This document shows, in pieces, positions 44,823 to 56,464 of a stretch of DNA of 64,000 nucleotides. Position 1 is the first letter of the stretch; every line of letters begins with the position of its first letter. The position numbers and the translations under genes were made by a program. Source of the DNA: Doryteuthis pealeii (lineage: Eukaryota; Mollusca; Cephalopoda; Myopsida; Loliginidae); contig CM042152.1 in the NCBI GenBank assembly GCA_023376005.1, forward strand, positions 85,088,344-85,152,343, written 5' to 3'. Below the pieces are notes generated by a model, which was not told the origin of the DNA, ran no database searches, and saw only the letters and a list, made by a program, of their open reading frames with translations.

Positions 44823-45111
44823 AACTTTTCCCTTCATCCAAATTCTCCAGCATGGTATCTGATCATCTCCTTCAGTCTTTGATAGTGGGAAGCAACAAAG
44901 AAAAACAAGGTGAGCTTGTTCCCAGGGATTCCAGCCCAACAGCAGTACCTCCTCTGTTGCACCAAAGAAGGGGGAGGTCAGAGTTATGCCTGCATAACTC
45001 TTGTTGTAGAGACATGGGCTGTTTTTTTTGGCTTTGCATAGATTCATGTGGTCCCTTGTTTTTCTGAAAAATAAAAAAAATATTGAATACCATACCATAA
45101 CTGAAGGGATA

Positions 45112-45369
45112 TAGTTATTTACTAAGCTTAGCTTAGATGTGGCACAAGGCCAGAAGTATGGGGCGCCCAGTGAGAATCGAACTCATTAACAATGGCCTGC
45201 AAATCTAGCTTGCTAACCATTACACCATCTGAGGTGCTCATAGTTATTTACTAAGCTAAGCTTAGACGTGGTACAAGGCCAGAAGTGTGGGGCGCCCATT
45301 GAGGAACAAACTCATTAACAATGGTCTGCAAATATAGTTTGTTAACCATAACACCATGTGAGGTGCCCA
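45112..45369 (-). mobile_element. SINE family N, two tandem copies (129-bp period)
   Basis: tagttatttactaagct begins at 45112 and 45241. Each unit reads, on the minus strand, gcacctcatgtggtgtaatgg-like head, GAGTTCGATTCTCACTGGGC (box B) and tggccttgtgccacatctaa. Confidence 0.8.
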
Positions 45370-45666
45370 AACTGAGAGGATATAGTTAAATAAAGGATTA
45401 ATATCTGTAGTATATATCATCTCATTCAACCATGTTCTTATTTTAGTGGTTCAAACTCTACTGTCGTACCTCCCCAATGGGAGGTTTTTTACTGACTGGG
45501 GTGGATTTTCAAATTCCATCCACACCACTCTCCCATTTATGTCTATGAAGTAGTTTTATGAATTAAATTTTTGCTGTCCGTTAATCCTGTTTCTTGAAAT
45601 GGTTAATTCTGTAGATAATAGAAATTTGTGTGAGGACACGTATTAATGTCCGTCTGACTGTGTATA

Positions 45667-45705
<39 letters not shown>

Positions 45706-45780
45706 CTTATACATGCCTGAAGCAACTTCTCTTCATTTATGAAAACGTAACTAAGGGTAAAATTTAGCAATGCATTAGCA

Positions 45781-45890
45781 TGACCAATGGGAGAATAGGA
45801 AATTTCAAATCTTGACCAATGGGAGAATAGGAAATTTCAAATCTTGACCAATGGGAGAATAGGAAATTTCAAATCTTGACCAATGTCCAT
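45781..45890 (+). repeat. 32-bp tandem repeat, 3.4 units
   Basis: tgaccaatgggagaatagga then aatttcaaatct repeats exactly at 45781, 45813 and 45845, with a partial fourth at 45877. Each unit contains CCAAT. Confidence 0.9.
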
Positions 45891-46290
45891 ATCATAAACC
45901 TGAGCAGCTATTAAATGCCAAATATATATATATTCTCTGTACTTTTATGACTGTATATAAATCAAATTCCATTTCTTTTTCCTATCCACCCCAGCCCCAC
46001 CCCCACCATCTACTCAATGCTTTTGACATTTCAAAGATTTTCTCTCATCTCATCAGTTTTCCATGGTACATGAAATGAATATCAGCTCCATGCTTATATA
46101 TAATCTCCATTATAGTGCAGTTGTTGGGTATTCTACATTGTCTCCCTATATACTAACATACCCAATAAGAAATGCTTAAACCTTCTCACCACACACCTAC
46201 GTAAAATTAAATTTAAGTTACCCCTACCCATCAATTCCATAATCAAAATATCCAAACACAACAAACCTAACATACTTTAAATTCAACAAA
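45891..46290. other. intergenic sequence without recognised feature
   Basis: C-rich on the plus strand near 45990-46010. No repeat copy or gene seen. Confidence 0.4.
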
Positions 46291-46294
46291 AAGT

Positions 46295-46525
46295 ACCCCT
46301 TCATCACCATTACTCCCAGGTCCACTTTGTCCCAGAATGGTAGTAATTGTTAGGGGTCTCATCTATGGGTTAAATAGAACAAAAGGTGTTTTAAAAAATG
46401 TGTTTGAAAAAAAAATGAGTTTGAAATAGATGTTGAATACCCACCAAGAATGAATAAGATAAAACCTCTTCAGCATAAAATAACCCAACAAGGATTGACA
46501 TGCCGTAAAATCCAACCAATCATTC
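46295..46525 (+). mobile_element. SINE family C, variant 3' end
   Basis: gtaccccttcatcaccatta, ccacttTGTcccagaatgg-like, and the 3' end caacaaggattgacatgccg taaaatccaacc as in 7148-7640. Confidence 0.75.
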
Positions 46526-46937
46526 CAGCAAGGCCAGTAGGATGAGGAATAATAAAGCCATCCCTTGATTGACAGATGGTTTGAATTCAGTGTATCTTAT
46601 CAAAGTTAGAGAACCCAGTCTGCCCTAAAATGTTACTCAAAGCTAAGGGAAGGGGTAGATTCATGCCTTTTCTTTTTCTCAGGGGTTAAAAAAATGCTGA
46701 ATCCTGTTTTATGATAAATATTTTTAAGTCAACTTTGGTAGGATCAGACTTGTGTAAATTTTTGAAGATTGTCATTTTGCAGAATGGCAATTTGTAATAT
46801 ATATTTTGCCAACCTAACAATTTGAAATATTAGCACATGCAATAAAATTAAGAGTAGATTGAATTTTAAAAAAGTCCTGTTTATATTTGAAATGTTGATA
46901 TCAAAGGATTTCCTTTTGACGTAAAGAGCAATTCAAG

Positions 46938-47370
46938 GCAAGTTGTGATTGGCCGGTATACCAGTGTGGCAATTGTTATGCAAGTTGTGATTGGCCGACA
47001 CGACAGTGTGGCGCTTGTCATGCAAGTCGTGATTGGCCGACACGTCAGTGTGGCGTCATGCAAGTCGTGATTGGGCGACACGCCAGTGTGGTCGCACGCC
47101 AGTGTGGCGCTCGTCATGCAAGTCGTGATTGGGCGACACGCCAGTGTGGCGCTCGTCATGCAAGTCGTGATTGGGCGACACGCCAGTTGTGGCGCTCGTC
47201 ATGCAAGTCGTGATTGGGCGACACGCCAGTGTGGCGCTCGTCATGCAAGTCGTGATTGGGCGACACGCCAGTGTGGCGCTCGTCATGCAAGTCGTGATTG
47301 GGCGACACACCAGTGTGGCGCTCGTCATGCAAGTCGTGATTGGCTGACACGCCAGTATGGCACTTGTTAT
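46938..47370. repeat. 42-bp GC-rich minisatellite, ten units
   Basis: Unit gcaagtcgtgattgggcgac then acgccagtgtggcgctcgtc at. Starts at 46938, 46980, 47022 (4-bp deletion), 47060 (internal 16-bp duplication), 47118, 47160 (1-bp insertion), 47203, 47245, 47287, 47329. Each unit has ATTGG (inverted CCAAT) and most have the perfect hairpin CGCCA-GTG-TGGCG. Outer units are diverged, inner ones nearly identical. Both strands are open in several frames only because 42 is a multiple of 3. Confidence 0.95.
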
Positions 47371-47689
47371 GCAAATTAATAATACATTACCATTTACTTT
47401 TCACGGACTCCAAACAGCCAATTATCAAAGATGTATAATTTAGTTGCACACTCATTAAACTCACCATCGCCACCTAGCAGACATTATTCCAAACAGTCAC
47501 ATATCAAATGGCATTTAACTCAGTAGAAACTCCTAATGTACAGAATCTTTAGTAAGGGATGTTCAAGGTGTCTTGAAAACATTTTTGGGGAATTTGTACA
47601 TAAAGAGAAATTACTTAACCTAACACTAGTCTCCTCCAAATTACTTTTCTTGAATGTAGTAATCCCAATGTTTTACTGGAAAGGGAAAG

Positions 47690-48230
47690 TATAGAGTGAT
47701 CCAATAGTCTTGTGACCCCTACTAAAATATAATGCCTAATTAATCAACTATAATTACATGAAATAGAAAATATTATTATTATGATATTAAAACAAAAAAT
47801 GATTAAATCAAATTTAACGGACCTAAATTCCACCATTGTATGTCAATCCACCGAAAAAAACCCAAAAAAACCCCAAAAACCAGGTAATTAACTGAATTTA
47901 AAAATTTTCAGTGTTGATATATTAATGAATAAAAGATATAATACACCAGTTATTTTATTTAAAAACTTGGTTCAAAGTTAACCGATCTGAAAAATGTAAA
48001 AGTTTTTAAATAAAATAACTGGTGCATTACATCTTTTATTAATTAATATATCAACACTGAAAATTTCCTTAAATTCGGTTAATTCCCTGATTTTTGGTAT
48101 TTTTTTTTTCTTACGGCAGGGGGACATACGATGGTGGAATTTAGGTCTGTTTAAGTTCGATTTAACTCCAAAAATAATGAAAGTTGAAACAATGTGTAAC
48201 ACTAGATTTTCAGACCACCCTACACATAGA
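47690..48230. mobile_element. long palindromic MITE-like element
   Basis: Arms 47813-47969 and 47998-48155, e.g. ggacctaaattccaccattg versus gatggtggaatttaggtctg, and accagttattttatttaaaa versus ttttaaataaaataactggt. The outer ends tagagtgatcc and ggaccaccct-like are weakly inverted. Confidence 0.75.
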
Positions 48231-48482
48231 ACATTCTATTTATGTACACTGTTGAAATCCCCCCCACCCTCTAATTTTTTAAAGCACTTTGTATATAATA
48301 TGAAGTAGTTTAAATTAATGAAAACTAGTAACTGGGACTTATCAGTAAAAACTAGTTTCTTTTCAAATTTTGTTTGTCTATCTGTATGGTTATTTGGTAT
48401 AACTTATGATATTGTCAAATACAAAATAGTACTCATTAAAAAAACAAAAAAAAAATTCTGCAATATATTAATGTTTAACTAT

Positions 48483-48550
48483 TAGGCTTGTTTGGCACAA
48501 GAACAAGTATAGGGCACCCAGTAAGAATCAAACTCACTAACAATGGTTAT
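48483..48550 (-). mobile_element. SINE family N fragment
   Basis: ggcttgtttggcacaagaac, tagggcacccagtaagaatc, aaactcactaacaatggt. Confidence 0.55.
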
Positions 48551-48597
48551 ATATATATATATTTGTTTATTTCAATAAAGAAAAAAGGTTGTATATC

Positions 48598-48890
48598 ATC
48601 ATCATGTCGCTCAAGCAGCACGGATATCCATAACAATCTTTTGCCAAGCTTCCCTATCACTCATTGCCCCTGGGAGGTCCTCTGTGCAGCATCCAGAATC
48701 CTCGCATAGTTGGTCAATGTAGGTCCTTAGTGGGCGTCCTACGTTAGCATGTCCATGTGTTGGCTTTCACAGGAGAACGTCTCTTATGAGCTCGTCTCTG
48801 CTTTTCCAGCAGTGTCCTGCATGCCTAGTCTGTCTCACCCGGATAGTTTGTGAGATGGAGGGCAGGTGGCCATACTGTTCATGTTATTGT
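48598..48890 (-). pseudogene. LINE ORF 3' relic (invertebrate non-LTR type)
   Basis: The minus strand reads LPSISQTIRVRQTRHAGHCW, KSRDELIRDVLL-stop, KPTHGHANVGRPLRTYIDQL and CEDSGCCTEDLPGAMSDREA. This is the common invertebrate retrotransposon C-terminal block (RRTRHAGHCWRSKDELI...GRPxRTYIxQLCxDTG...DLPxAMxDR). One in-frame stop and truncation at both ends. Confidence 0.8.
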
Positions 48891-49007
48891 GTAATACTTT
48901 CATTAATTCTTTAACTAAAAAAAAAAGGGTAACTGATATTTCCTTTTAAAATATCAATTTCACAACATTTACATCTGCATTTTGATGCAAACTGGTATTA
49001 AAAAATT

Positions 49008-49134
49008 GCTTATTTCCTATAACTCCAACCTAAAAAAAAGGGGAACCACTCTGAATAAATTTTATCTGTTAATTAATCTACCCATTATTTTCCGTTTAAA
49101 CTAACCCTAACCCCGTCTTCTTTTTTTCCTAGTA
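49008..49134. mobile_element. MITE family E, cut by a SINE
   Basis: ttatttcctataactccaac, then aaactaaccctaacccc, ending at ttcctagt where a poly-A and SINE A follow. The right terminus is missing. Confidence 0.75.
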
Positions 49135-49159
49135 AAAAAAAAAAAAAAAAAAAAAAAGA

Positions 49160-49362
49160 AGTAAAGTCGTCGGGGCGGCCTAATGTTGGTATCAGCCAGA
49201 TCCCCTTTTCACTAGCGCTGGACCAATGGAGATTATTTTTGCGTCTGAGGTGGAGCACCACACCTACCATCAGCTCCTCACTTTACCACACAGATCCCTG
49301 TGCTAATACGCTGAGTTGGCGAGGGCCTGGTATCGAACCAGGACCCTTATGGTTTCTAGCCT
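49160..49362 (-). mobile_element. SINE family A next to a 26-bp poly-A
   Basis: Reverse family A from gtaaagtcgtcggggcggcc to tggtttctagcc, with an internal deletion in the body. Confidence 0.8.
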
Positions 49363-49784
49363 CCCCATAGCTTATTTACTGTAGATATTAGCTGGAAACA
49401 CCCATTGTCTGGTTTTCCTTATTTATTGAAGATAATCTCATGTATTAGAAAAATATACAATATATGTTATTAAAACAATAAAAAAAAATTATGATGTACA
49501 CATTACTGATTAAAAGTTTGGGACCAACTTGAATTGTTTCACAAAGTTCGTAAAAAAAGGCTGAATTTTTAATATTTGGATAAATAAAGTCACCTAAATA
49601 TGTACATGGAAATCCTTATAGAAAATTCAAACAAATTTCTCTCCAATAATTAAAGATTTATTTGCATAAACTTTAGAAATTTTATTACAACCTCATAGCT
49701 TTTATGAACTGTAAAGCAGAAAAGTTTAGAGGAAGAAAAAAAAATCTGTTGTCCAAAACTTTTGGTTGGTACTGTGTGTGTGTG

Positions 49785-49785
<1 letters not shown>

Positions 49786-49824
<39 letters not shown>
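49786..49824. repeat. (TA)n microsatellite at a Helitron-like edge
   Basis: The TA array ends three bases before the CTAG terminus of the element at 49828. Confidence 0.9.
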
Positions 49825-49827
<3 letters not shown>

Positions 49828-49828
<1 letters not shown>

Positions 49829-50470
49829 TAGCAAATATATGCACCCTCCGGGTGCAAGTATTTAAGTTTTAATGTAATAAAATATTAGATTGAATTAGAA
49901 ATACTAATGAAACTAAATAACAATACAGATTTTAAAAAGTTGAAAAAGAGGGGGGTATAATCGAAAAATAGAACAGCTGAAACTTACTCTTCCATCACTC
50001 CCGTCTTTCATTACTAAATTTTCCTAATTTAACTATTTAGCTAAAATAGAAAGTCAAGAACAAAATTACAGTTATTTCTTCTTGTTAATATATTTCGTTT
50101 AAGATTTATACCTGAGATTTTTAGTCATATTCATTAAGATAAAACCAAACAATTAGAAATCAATAATACTAAACACATATTTAATAAAATAAAATTTTTG
50201 ATATCAATATGCAAATTAGCCTTCCCGTTAACACTGTAAACCGCTATTTTGTTGTATATATAAATACAATTGCATGGTATTACTACGTAGATAAGACCAA
50301 CAGTATTAACGTAAAACAATTTTATTATTAATTGAGTTTTAGATAAAAATAAAGTCACGGCGAATGTAACGTAAATAACTAAGGGAATTGTGACTTGAGT
50401 AGTAATATAGTTTCGGTTACAGACAGAAAAACACACAATCTCCATTATAATAAAATATATATATTGTGTG
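49828..50470 (-). mobile_element. Helitron-like non-autonomous element, clean 3' end (family G)
   Basis: On the minus strand the element ends with a perfect hairpin TGCACCC-GGA-GGGTGCA (49840-49856), 8 nt, then CTAG (49828-49831) followed by T. This is the Helitron 3' signature (hairpin, short spacer, CTRR, T). The other end, near 50440-50470, is AT-rich with ggagattgtgtgtttttctg on the minus strand. No Rep/helicase coding. Confidence 0.75.
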
Positions 50471-50527
50471 TGTGTATATATGAAAATGTTTTCAAAAATA
50501 TAACAGACACGAGATGTTAAGATCAAA

Positions 50528-50722
50528 TGAAAAATCCTGACATGCAACACTCCACTTTGGCCCTTACTTAGATTAGATGGGATCGGAGAGGCCCCTTCGA
50601 TCAATTGGCTGGTCACATCAAGCCCTAGCACCCATATGATTGCCCCCAACCTATTGCTCTTATGGCGAGCCCCAACCCTTTTTATCATATATGTGCTAGA
50701 AGGCAGTGGCTGAGAGTCCTTA
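50528..50722 (+). mobile_element. SINE family C, central part
   Basis: tgacatgcaacactccactt, gatcaattggctggtcacat, gtgctagaaggcagtggctg. Confidence 0.75.
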
Positions 50723-50802
50723 TGTCATCTTAATATCTTGTGTCTGTTATATTTTTGAAAACATTTTCTTCACCTATTGTCGGATTAATTTCCTCATCGT
50801 AT

Positions 50803-50855
<53 letters not shown>

Positions 50856-51001
50856 AAGTTAAGAGTAAGGAAATGAATCCGACGGTATAAGTATAGATAA
50901 AAGGATATGAGAACATTTTTATAAATCGAAATATTATTCAATATTAGCTATGAATATGATATAAAATATTTTCATTTTAACAGCATAGTGTGTTTTTATA
51001 T

Positions 51002-51055
<54 letters not shown>

Positions 51056-51776
51056 TATAAACTTTGTTCTTATGAACTTTTTTTTTTTTTTTTTGTATTT
51101 TGAATTATTAGAAAAAAAAGAACAAAAACAAAAAAACAGAATTTTAATATTCAACTGTTGTTCTGTCCCTGGTTCGATTAATTCCGATATTTTGGGTGAA
51201 CATTCACCCTTTGTCAAGGTATAGGGAATAGAGACTATCTGGAGAAAAATGAAATACTGTATATGAGAGAAAAAAAATGAATGTGGGGGGGGGGTAAAAA
51301 TACGAAATGCAGGGATAATTTATTGGTATTCAAAAATATATATTTGTCAATGTTTAATGTTTTGATATGTATAATATCCAACATATATCTGAATTAAATA
51401 TATATCAGATATGCATCTCTAATCTTCTTCAGGACAAAACAAATATCAACTGTTGATGTCAGTGTTTGTTTAACATGTGAAATATATAATTACAAAAAAA
51501 AACAAAAACAAGCAAACTATTAAACCAAAGAAGAGAAATTCTAAACACATGTAGACTTAAAAAAGCGTGGCTCCCTTAGCCAATAAAAATAAAAAAAATA
51601 ATTATGACACAACCTTTTTACGGATTTTTTATCTTGAACTTTTTATGCTAATTTTTACCCACTCCGATACCTAATCCCATAATAAAAAAACGTTTGTAAC
51701 AACCTCATTCAGTCAGAATTATCCTGAAGAACCATTCAGGTGAAACCTAGGCAGATAGTGTCTGACTCATGTAGGT

Positions 51777-51828
<52 letters not shown>

Positions 51829-52190
51829 TAAGTGTTACTTGGAGAAGTCAGCGTTATAATAAATATAAAGTGCTCAATACGTAAGTAGAGCGGATTTATT
51901 ATTATAGTATGTACAGAAATAACCTACTCGAGTTTCACCATAAGGATCTTCAGGGTTATATATATAAAGTTGCAGCATCTTTAATCTTTTGAAATGTAAA
52001 TCTGGTTCCATCTTATATTCCATGCCTTTTTTTTTTTATCTAGATTCTGTAGTATTCACTGATAATAATGAAACTATTAATAACAATATGTGGATTTGGT
52101 TTTTGGAATGTACTTTGAATATATATATATATATATATATATATGATCCACTATGAGATCATCTCATAAGGATCCTATCAATATACTCTG
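50723..52190. other. intergenic sequence with TA arrays and tgtcggattaatttcc motifs
   Basis: TA arrays at 50807-50848, 51004-51048, 51780-51822 and 52121-52144. Flanking motifs tgtcggattaatttcc (50779) and ggaaatgaatccgacggta (50868) are inverted copies around one array. Hammerhead-core-like motifs are described under findings. No gene seen. Confidence 0.45.
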
Positions 52191-52204
52191 ATTTCTGAGA
52201 TTAG

Positions 52205-52390
52205 CCGTGTCCTATGTATGACACTAAACTACATCTGATGGTGGGGTTCCAGGGTCCCCTCTATGGGTTAAATAGAAAAATGGTTTTATAAAAACAAAAT
52301 TGAGTATCCATTAAGAATGAATTTATTTCAAAACCTTGCCTGCATTAAATGACCCACTGAGGTTGATATGCCATAAAAACAAACCAACCA
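52205..52390 (+). mobile_element. SINE family C, 3' part
   Basis: gacactaaactacatctgat, cattaagaatgaatttattt, ttgatatgccataaaaacaa. Confidence 0.7.
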
Positions 52391-52394
52391 AATC

Positions 52395-52690
52395 CAGTTC
52401 TGGAGCTCTGGGGGAGTGAAGAGTACCCATTTATTGCCATTAATCCCAGGTCTTTTCAGACTCTGGTTGTTAGTACCTGTTAGAGTCCCATCTATGGGTC
52501 AAATAGATCGGTTTACAAATTATTTTGTATTAGATATGAATACCTTATATTATATAACCATATGTCAACCCCCCCCCAACAAACTCTTAAACTAGACAAA
52601 TGTAAATATAAACATACAATGTACATATTTCACTAACCTCTTGGCATAAAATAACCCAAGATGGATTGATATGCCCTTAAAATCAATTGA
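52395..52690 (+). mobile_element. SINE family C, variant
   Basis: ccagttctggagctctgggg, gttagagtcccatctatggg, cataaaataacccaagatgg, tgatatgcccttaaaatcaa. Confidence 0.65.
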
Positions 52691-52714
52691 TCAATCAATC
52701 AATCAACCAAGATT

Positions 52715-52838
52715 AGCTTTATAACCATTACGCTATGATAAGGTGCCCTTTTTTATTTACTAAGCTTAATTGTAGTACAAAGTCAAGAGTATAGGGCACC
52801 CAGTGAGAATTGAACTCACTTGCAATGGTCTGCTAATG
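52715..52838 (-). mobile_element. SINE family N
   Basis: ataaccattacgctatgata, ctaagcttaattgtagtaca, gggcacccagtgagaattga, actcacttgcaatggtctgc. Confidence 0.65.
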
Positions 52839-52839
52839 A

Positions 52840-53058
52840 TGGATATTTCCTATAACCTGTTATGTTGTCTTTGGATCTCTTTGGTCAATAAGGGTCATTT
52901 GTGGGTGATACTTTTAAAATTCCTTCTCCAAATTTTGAAGCTCTTTGTATATAATCTCTAAATAACTCTGTCTTTATTCCTTTAATTTGTACCTAGGTGT
53001 GTGTTTGGGGTAACATGTCCCTAGGTGTGTGTTTGTGGTAACATGTCCTCACTCACAA

Positions 53059-53092
<34 letters not shown>

Positions 53093-53313
53093 CTCCCCAT
53101 CTTTTTGTAATTATCCACTCCAGAAAATTTCACCCTCAAACACAAAATGAAAAAAAAAAAGACTTTGGGGATACTCACACAAGACTTTTTTTTTTTTTTT
53201 TTTTTTTTTGTCCATCACCCCCCCCCCCATCTCTAGGCATCTCAAATATTATATATTTGGCCTAAGTTTAAACTCCAGTTTCCAATACTGTATGTTGTGA
53301 CACTCAAGTGTGT

Positions 53314-53373
<60 letters not shown>

Positions 53374-54160
53374 CTAACAAAATTTTTCATTGAATTATAT
53401 ATTTGGCTTGGATCAAAAAAAAATTTTTTGAAAAATTGTAACACCACCACCCACCACCCACACAAAAAAAAAAAGCAAAAAAAAAAAAAAGAAAGTTCTG
53501 GGTTAAACAGTTCAATTGTATGTAATTATTAGATAGTTTGTTTGATACAAATCTGTGCAGTATATTTTTAGTTGATTCATATTTTAATTTCAACTTTCTT
53601 TCTTTTTGGGATTTAACACCACAAAACGTTTTATTACTTTTCTTTTTGTCCAGATTGATGGACACACATTCAAATAGAATCATTTTTTTTTTTTAGTTTT
53701 ACACACAGGTGACGATACTTTACAGCTCATCTTTGCTTTTCTATACAAATAATATTTCTATAAAACTGATTTATTCTAGTCTATATTGTCATTGTTTTGC
53801 TGGAAGAAACTACTACAACTAATATTAAAGAAGCATGTTGACTCCATAAACAACGTTTATGTATGTAGATGTGTATGTCTTTCTTATTCTCTTTCATTTG
53901 ATTTATGTCCTTTCTTGATATACAGGGTGCAGTGGAAATACCTATCTTATTTTAAACTATCAACTGTGTGGTGCAAATGAACTTAGGCAAGTGGCAATGG
54001 TAGCTCCATCTAGCTAATGTCTTACCATTTTTTTTTTTTTTTTCCGGGATACAACCTGGCTTGAACCACTACATACTGCGTGTTTGTTGTTTAATTTTAT
54101 ATATGAATATTATACTATTTTGTATAGGACAAGACTTCCATTCCAATCGTATACATGAAT
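52840..54160. other. intergenic sequence with very long poly-T runs
   Basis: Runs at 53061-53092, 53187-53209 and 53319-53373. aacatgtccctaggtgtgtg-type direct repeat at 52995-53050. No gene seen. Confidence 0.45.
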
Positions 54161-54163
54161 AGT

Positions 54164-54329
54164 TCTCTTGTAAATAAGGAAAATAAATAGAAATTTAAAA
54201 ATTGGTAAAATTTAAAAAACAAAAATCAACAAAGAGGGAAAACCCCTCTCTTGTAAATAAGGAAAATAAATAGAAATTTAAAAATTGGTAAAATTTAAAA
54301 AACAAAAAAATCTACAAAGAGGGGGAAAA
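54164..54329 (+). repeat. 83-bp tandem duplication
   Basis: tctcttgtaaataaggaaaa to aaagaggg is repeated at 54164 and 54247 with only a few differences. Confidence 0.85.
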
Positions 54330-55075
54330 CTCACATCAACCGTTCATCCTGGTAGTAAGATCAAACTCGAGTAATAAAATGGTTGTGATATAAATTAAGA
54401 GAGCGCTATTGCCATTAGCTGGAGGTCAGGTGACCAGTACTATATCTATGGTCATCAGGAGGCGATGTCAGTTGCTGAGGGGGAAGGGTCGAGGTTTGAT
54501 CAACCTCGATTGGTCCCTTGAGTGAGGAAATTCGTTGTTGTAAACCAGAAATTTCCAATGACCCCAAGGAATAACAACGCTGATGACTTCTCCCTCAATC
54601 ATCTTATAGATGTATTTTTACAAGATTTAGTATCACTGTTGAACAATGATACTTTTTAAAACACTATTTAATAATTATGAGCTTCAAATCAAATACAGTG
54701 TTGGACAAAAATCCCTCCCACATTTTAAACTATCACTTGTGTAGTGCAAGTGAACTTAGGCAAGTGGTAATGGTAGCTCCATCTAATCATTTATTTTTTT
54801 CAGATACGATTGTGGGATAGACTGGTGCACACTGTGTCTTTGCAGTTGAAATGTTGTTTTTTGTGCTCATTTCATCTGAATGATGCTATTATGGATTGAA
54901 TTTTCAACATATAGCAGTATTGATTTTCTATCCAAAACTGCATCATTCCAACATAACAGGAAATGAGCACATAAAGTTCTGTGTAGTATTTGCAGATTCC
55001 CCACTTTTTAAAGATGTCTCATCAGCAAGTGTCTGTACTTTGATCCAAGCCCCGATCATATCTTAAAAAAAAAAA
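54330..55075. other. intergenic sequence with a diverged duplicate of 53930-54060
   Basis: ttttaaactatcacttgtgt, gcaagtgaacttaggcaagt and ggtagctccatcta at 54720-54785 match 53950-54015. No gene recognised. Confidence 0.45.
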
Positions 55076-55119
55076 TCAGAAGTATGGAGTACCCCTTCAT
55101 TGGCAGGTCCACTCTGACC

Positions 55120-55505
55120 TAGAGTTGATTGCCCCAACCCTATTGCCCTTATGGCAAGCACCAACACTTTTTATCATATGGTGCTAGAAGGTGGTGGCTG
55201 TGGGTCTACATGTCCTGGGAATGACGTTAAACTCTATCTGATGGTGAGGTTCCAGTTTTGGAGGTTTGGGGGAATGTGGAGCACCCCTTCATCACCATTG
55301 CTCCCTGGCCACTCTGATCCGGAGTGGTAGTACCTGTTAGGGTCCCATCTCTGGGTTAAATCAAAAGAATTGTGTTTATAAAAAAACATTGAGTGTATTT
55401 ATAAAAAAAATTGAGTATCCATTAAAAATGACTTTATTTCAAAACTTTATTGGCATTAAATGACCCATTGAGGTTGATATGCCATAAAACAAAAACCAAA
55501 CCAAA
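55120..55505 (+). mobile_element. SINE family C inserted in an older family C copy
   Basis: From ttgattgccccaaccctatt to caaaaaccaaaccaaactg. The host copy reads ggcaggtccactctgacc before it and ctggagtggtactacctgtt after it; 58730-58760 has these two parts joined. Confidence 0.8.
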
Positions 55506-55827
55506 CTGATCTGGAGTGGTACTACCTGTTATGATCTCATCTATAGGTCAAATAAATTTGTTTAAAAATTATTTGTATTCGATAGGACTGTGTGTAAAAA
55601 AAAAAAAAAATTTTTTTTAAATCCTCAAAAAACTTCAAACTACACAAAAATAATGTAAATATAAACATAGAATGAAGAGAATTCCCTAACCGTAAATGGG
55701 TGGATATGCTGTTAAGATCAATCATAAAACATGGGACCCATTTAAAAAGATTAATCATAACATAGATTTGGTCAGGCCACAAATATGAGGGTACTTACTA
55801 AAGATCAACTTACTAATAACTAGTAGT
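55506..55827 (+). repeat. duplicated segment, copy 1
   Basis: tttgtattcgataggactgt, aagagaattccctaaccgta and catgggacccatttaaaaag recur at 58805-58925 and 59446-59577. Confidence 0.8.
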
Positions 55828-56010
55828 ATTTGGATTATTGTCCTCATTTTGCTATCTGTACAACGTTTCAGCCAATGTGCCCTCTGGCCTTCTTCAGGTA
55901 TTTTTTGTCGGACTCGGGAATCTTCTCAAACTCGGCCAGAAACATTGTACAGATAACAATAAAGATGAGGACAATAGTCCAAATAATACTAATTATCAAG
56001 CCTCATCTCA
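55828..56010. mobile_element. family L foldback element
   Basis: tattgtcctcattttgctat ... aacgtttcagccaatgtgcc ... gataacaataaagatgagga; part of the segmental duplication. Confidence 0.75.
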
Positions 56011-56464
56011 AAAATTCAGTGAAATTACTACTAACTGTTCTGCTTGACTAGCTTGTTAACCACTATGCCATATCATTACCACTTGCAGCCCACGGGTGAC
56101 AGTTTAAAATGTGAGGTATATCTGCCACACCCTGTACAAACGTTTATGCGTGTTGAGTATTATTGATGGATGTGATTACTACCTCATTTGTATGGTGAAT
56201 GATATAGCTTTTTTTTTTTTTTGAGGGGGGGGTGTTTAGTTTTTTTTTTTTTTAAATGCCAATTTCACTTCTTTCTACAAATTTAAAAAGCACTAAAAAA
56301 ATCTTCACAAATGTGCCATACGTATAATTGCAGTTCAGTCTGCCCATTTTTTTTTTCTTTCTTAGATTAAAACCAAAACTCAAATATTTCATTTGTGGAA
56401 CAAAATGTCTACAATTGGCATTTGCTTCATTGCATGTGACGATCAGACCTTTTTCATTATTCAT

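Noticed and set aside
46938..47370. CRISPR array
   Set aside because: Units abut without unique spacers and this is an animal genome; it is a minisatellite.
47071..47379. Multi-frame ORFs of about 100 codons with 14-residue repeats
   Set aside because: The 42-bp unit is a multiple of 3, so several frames on both strands stay open by chance. Indels in units 3, 4 and 6 break any single frame.
50134..50688. 184-codon minus ORF
   Set aside because: Spans a Helitron-like element, a microsatellite and part of a SINE; no domain and no conserved frame with other copies.
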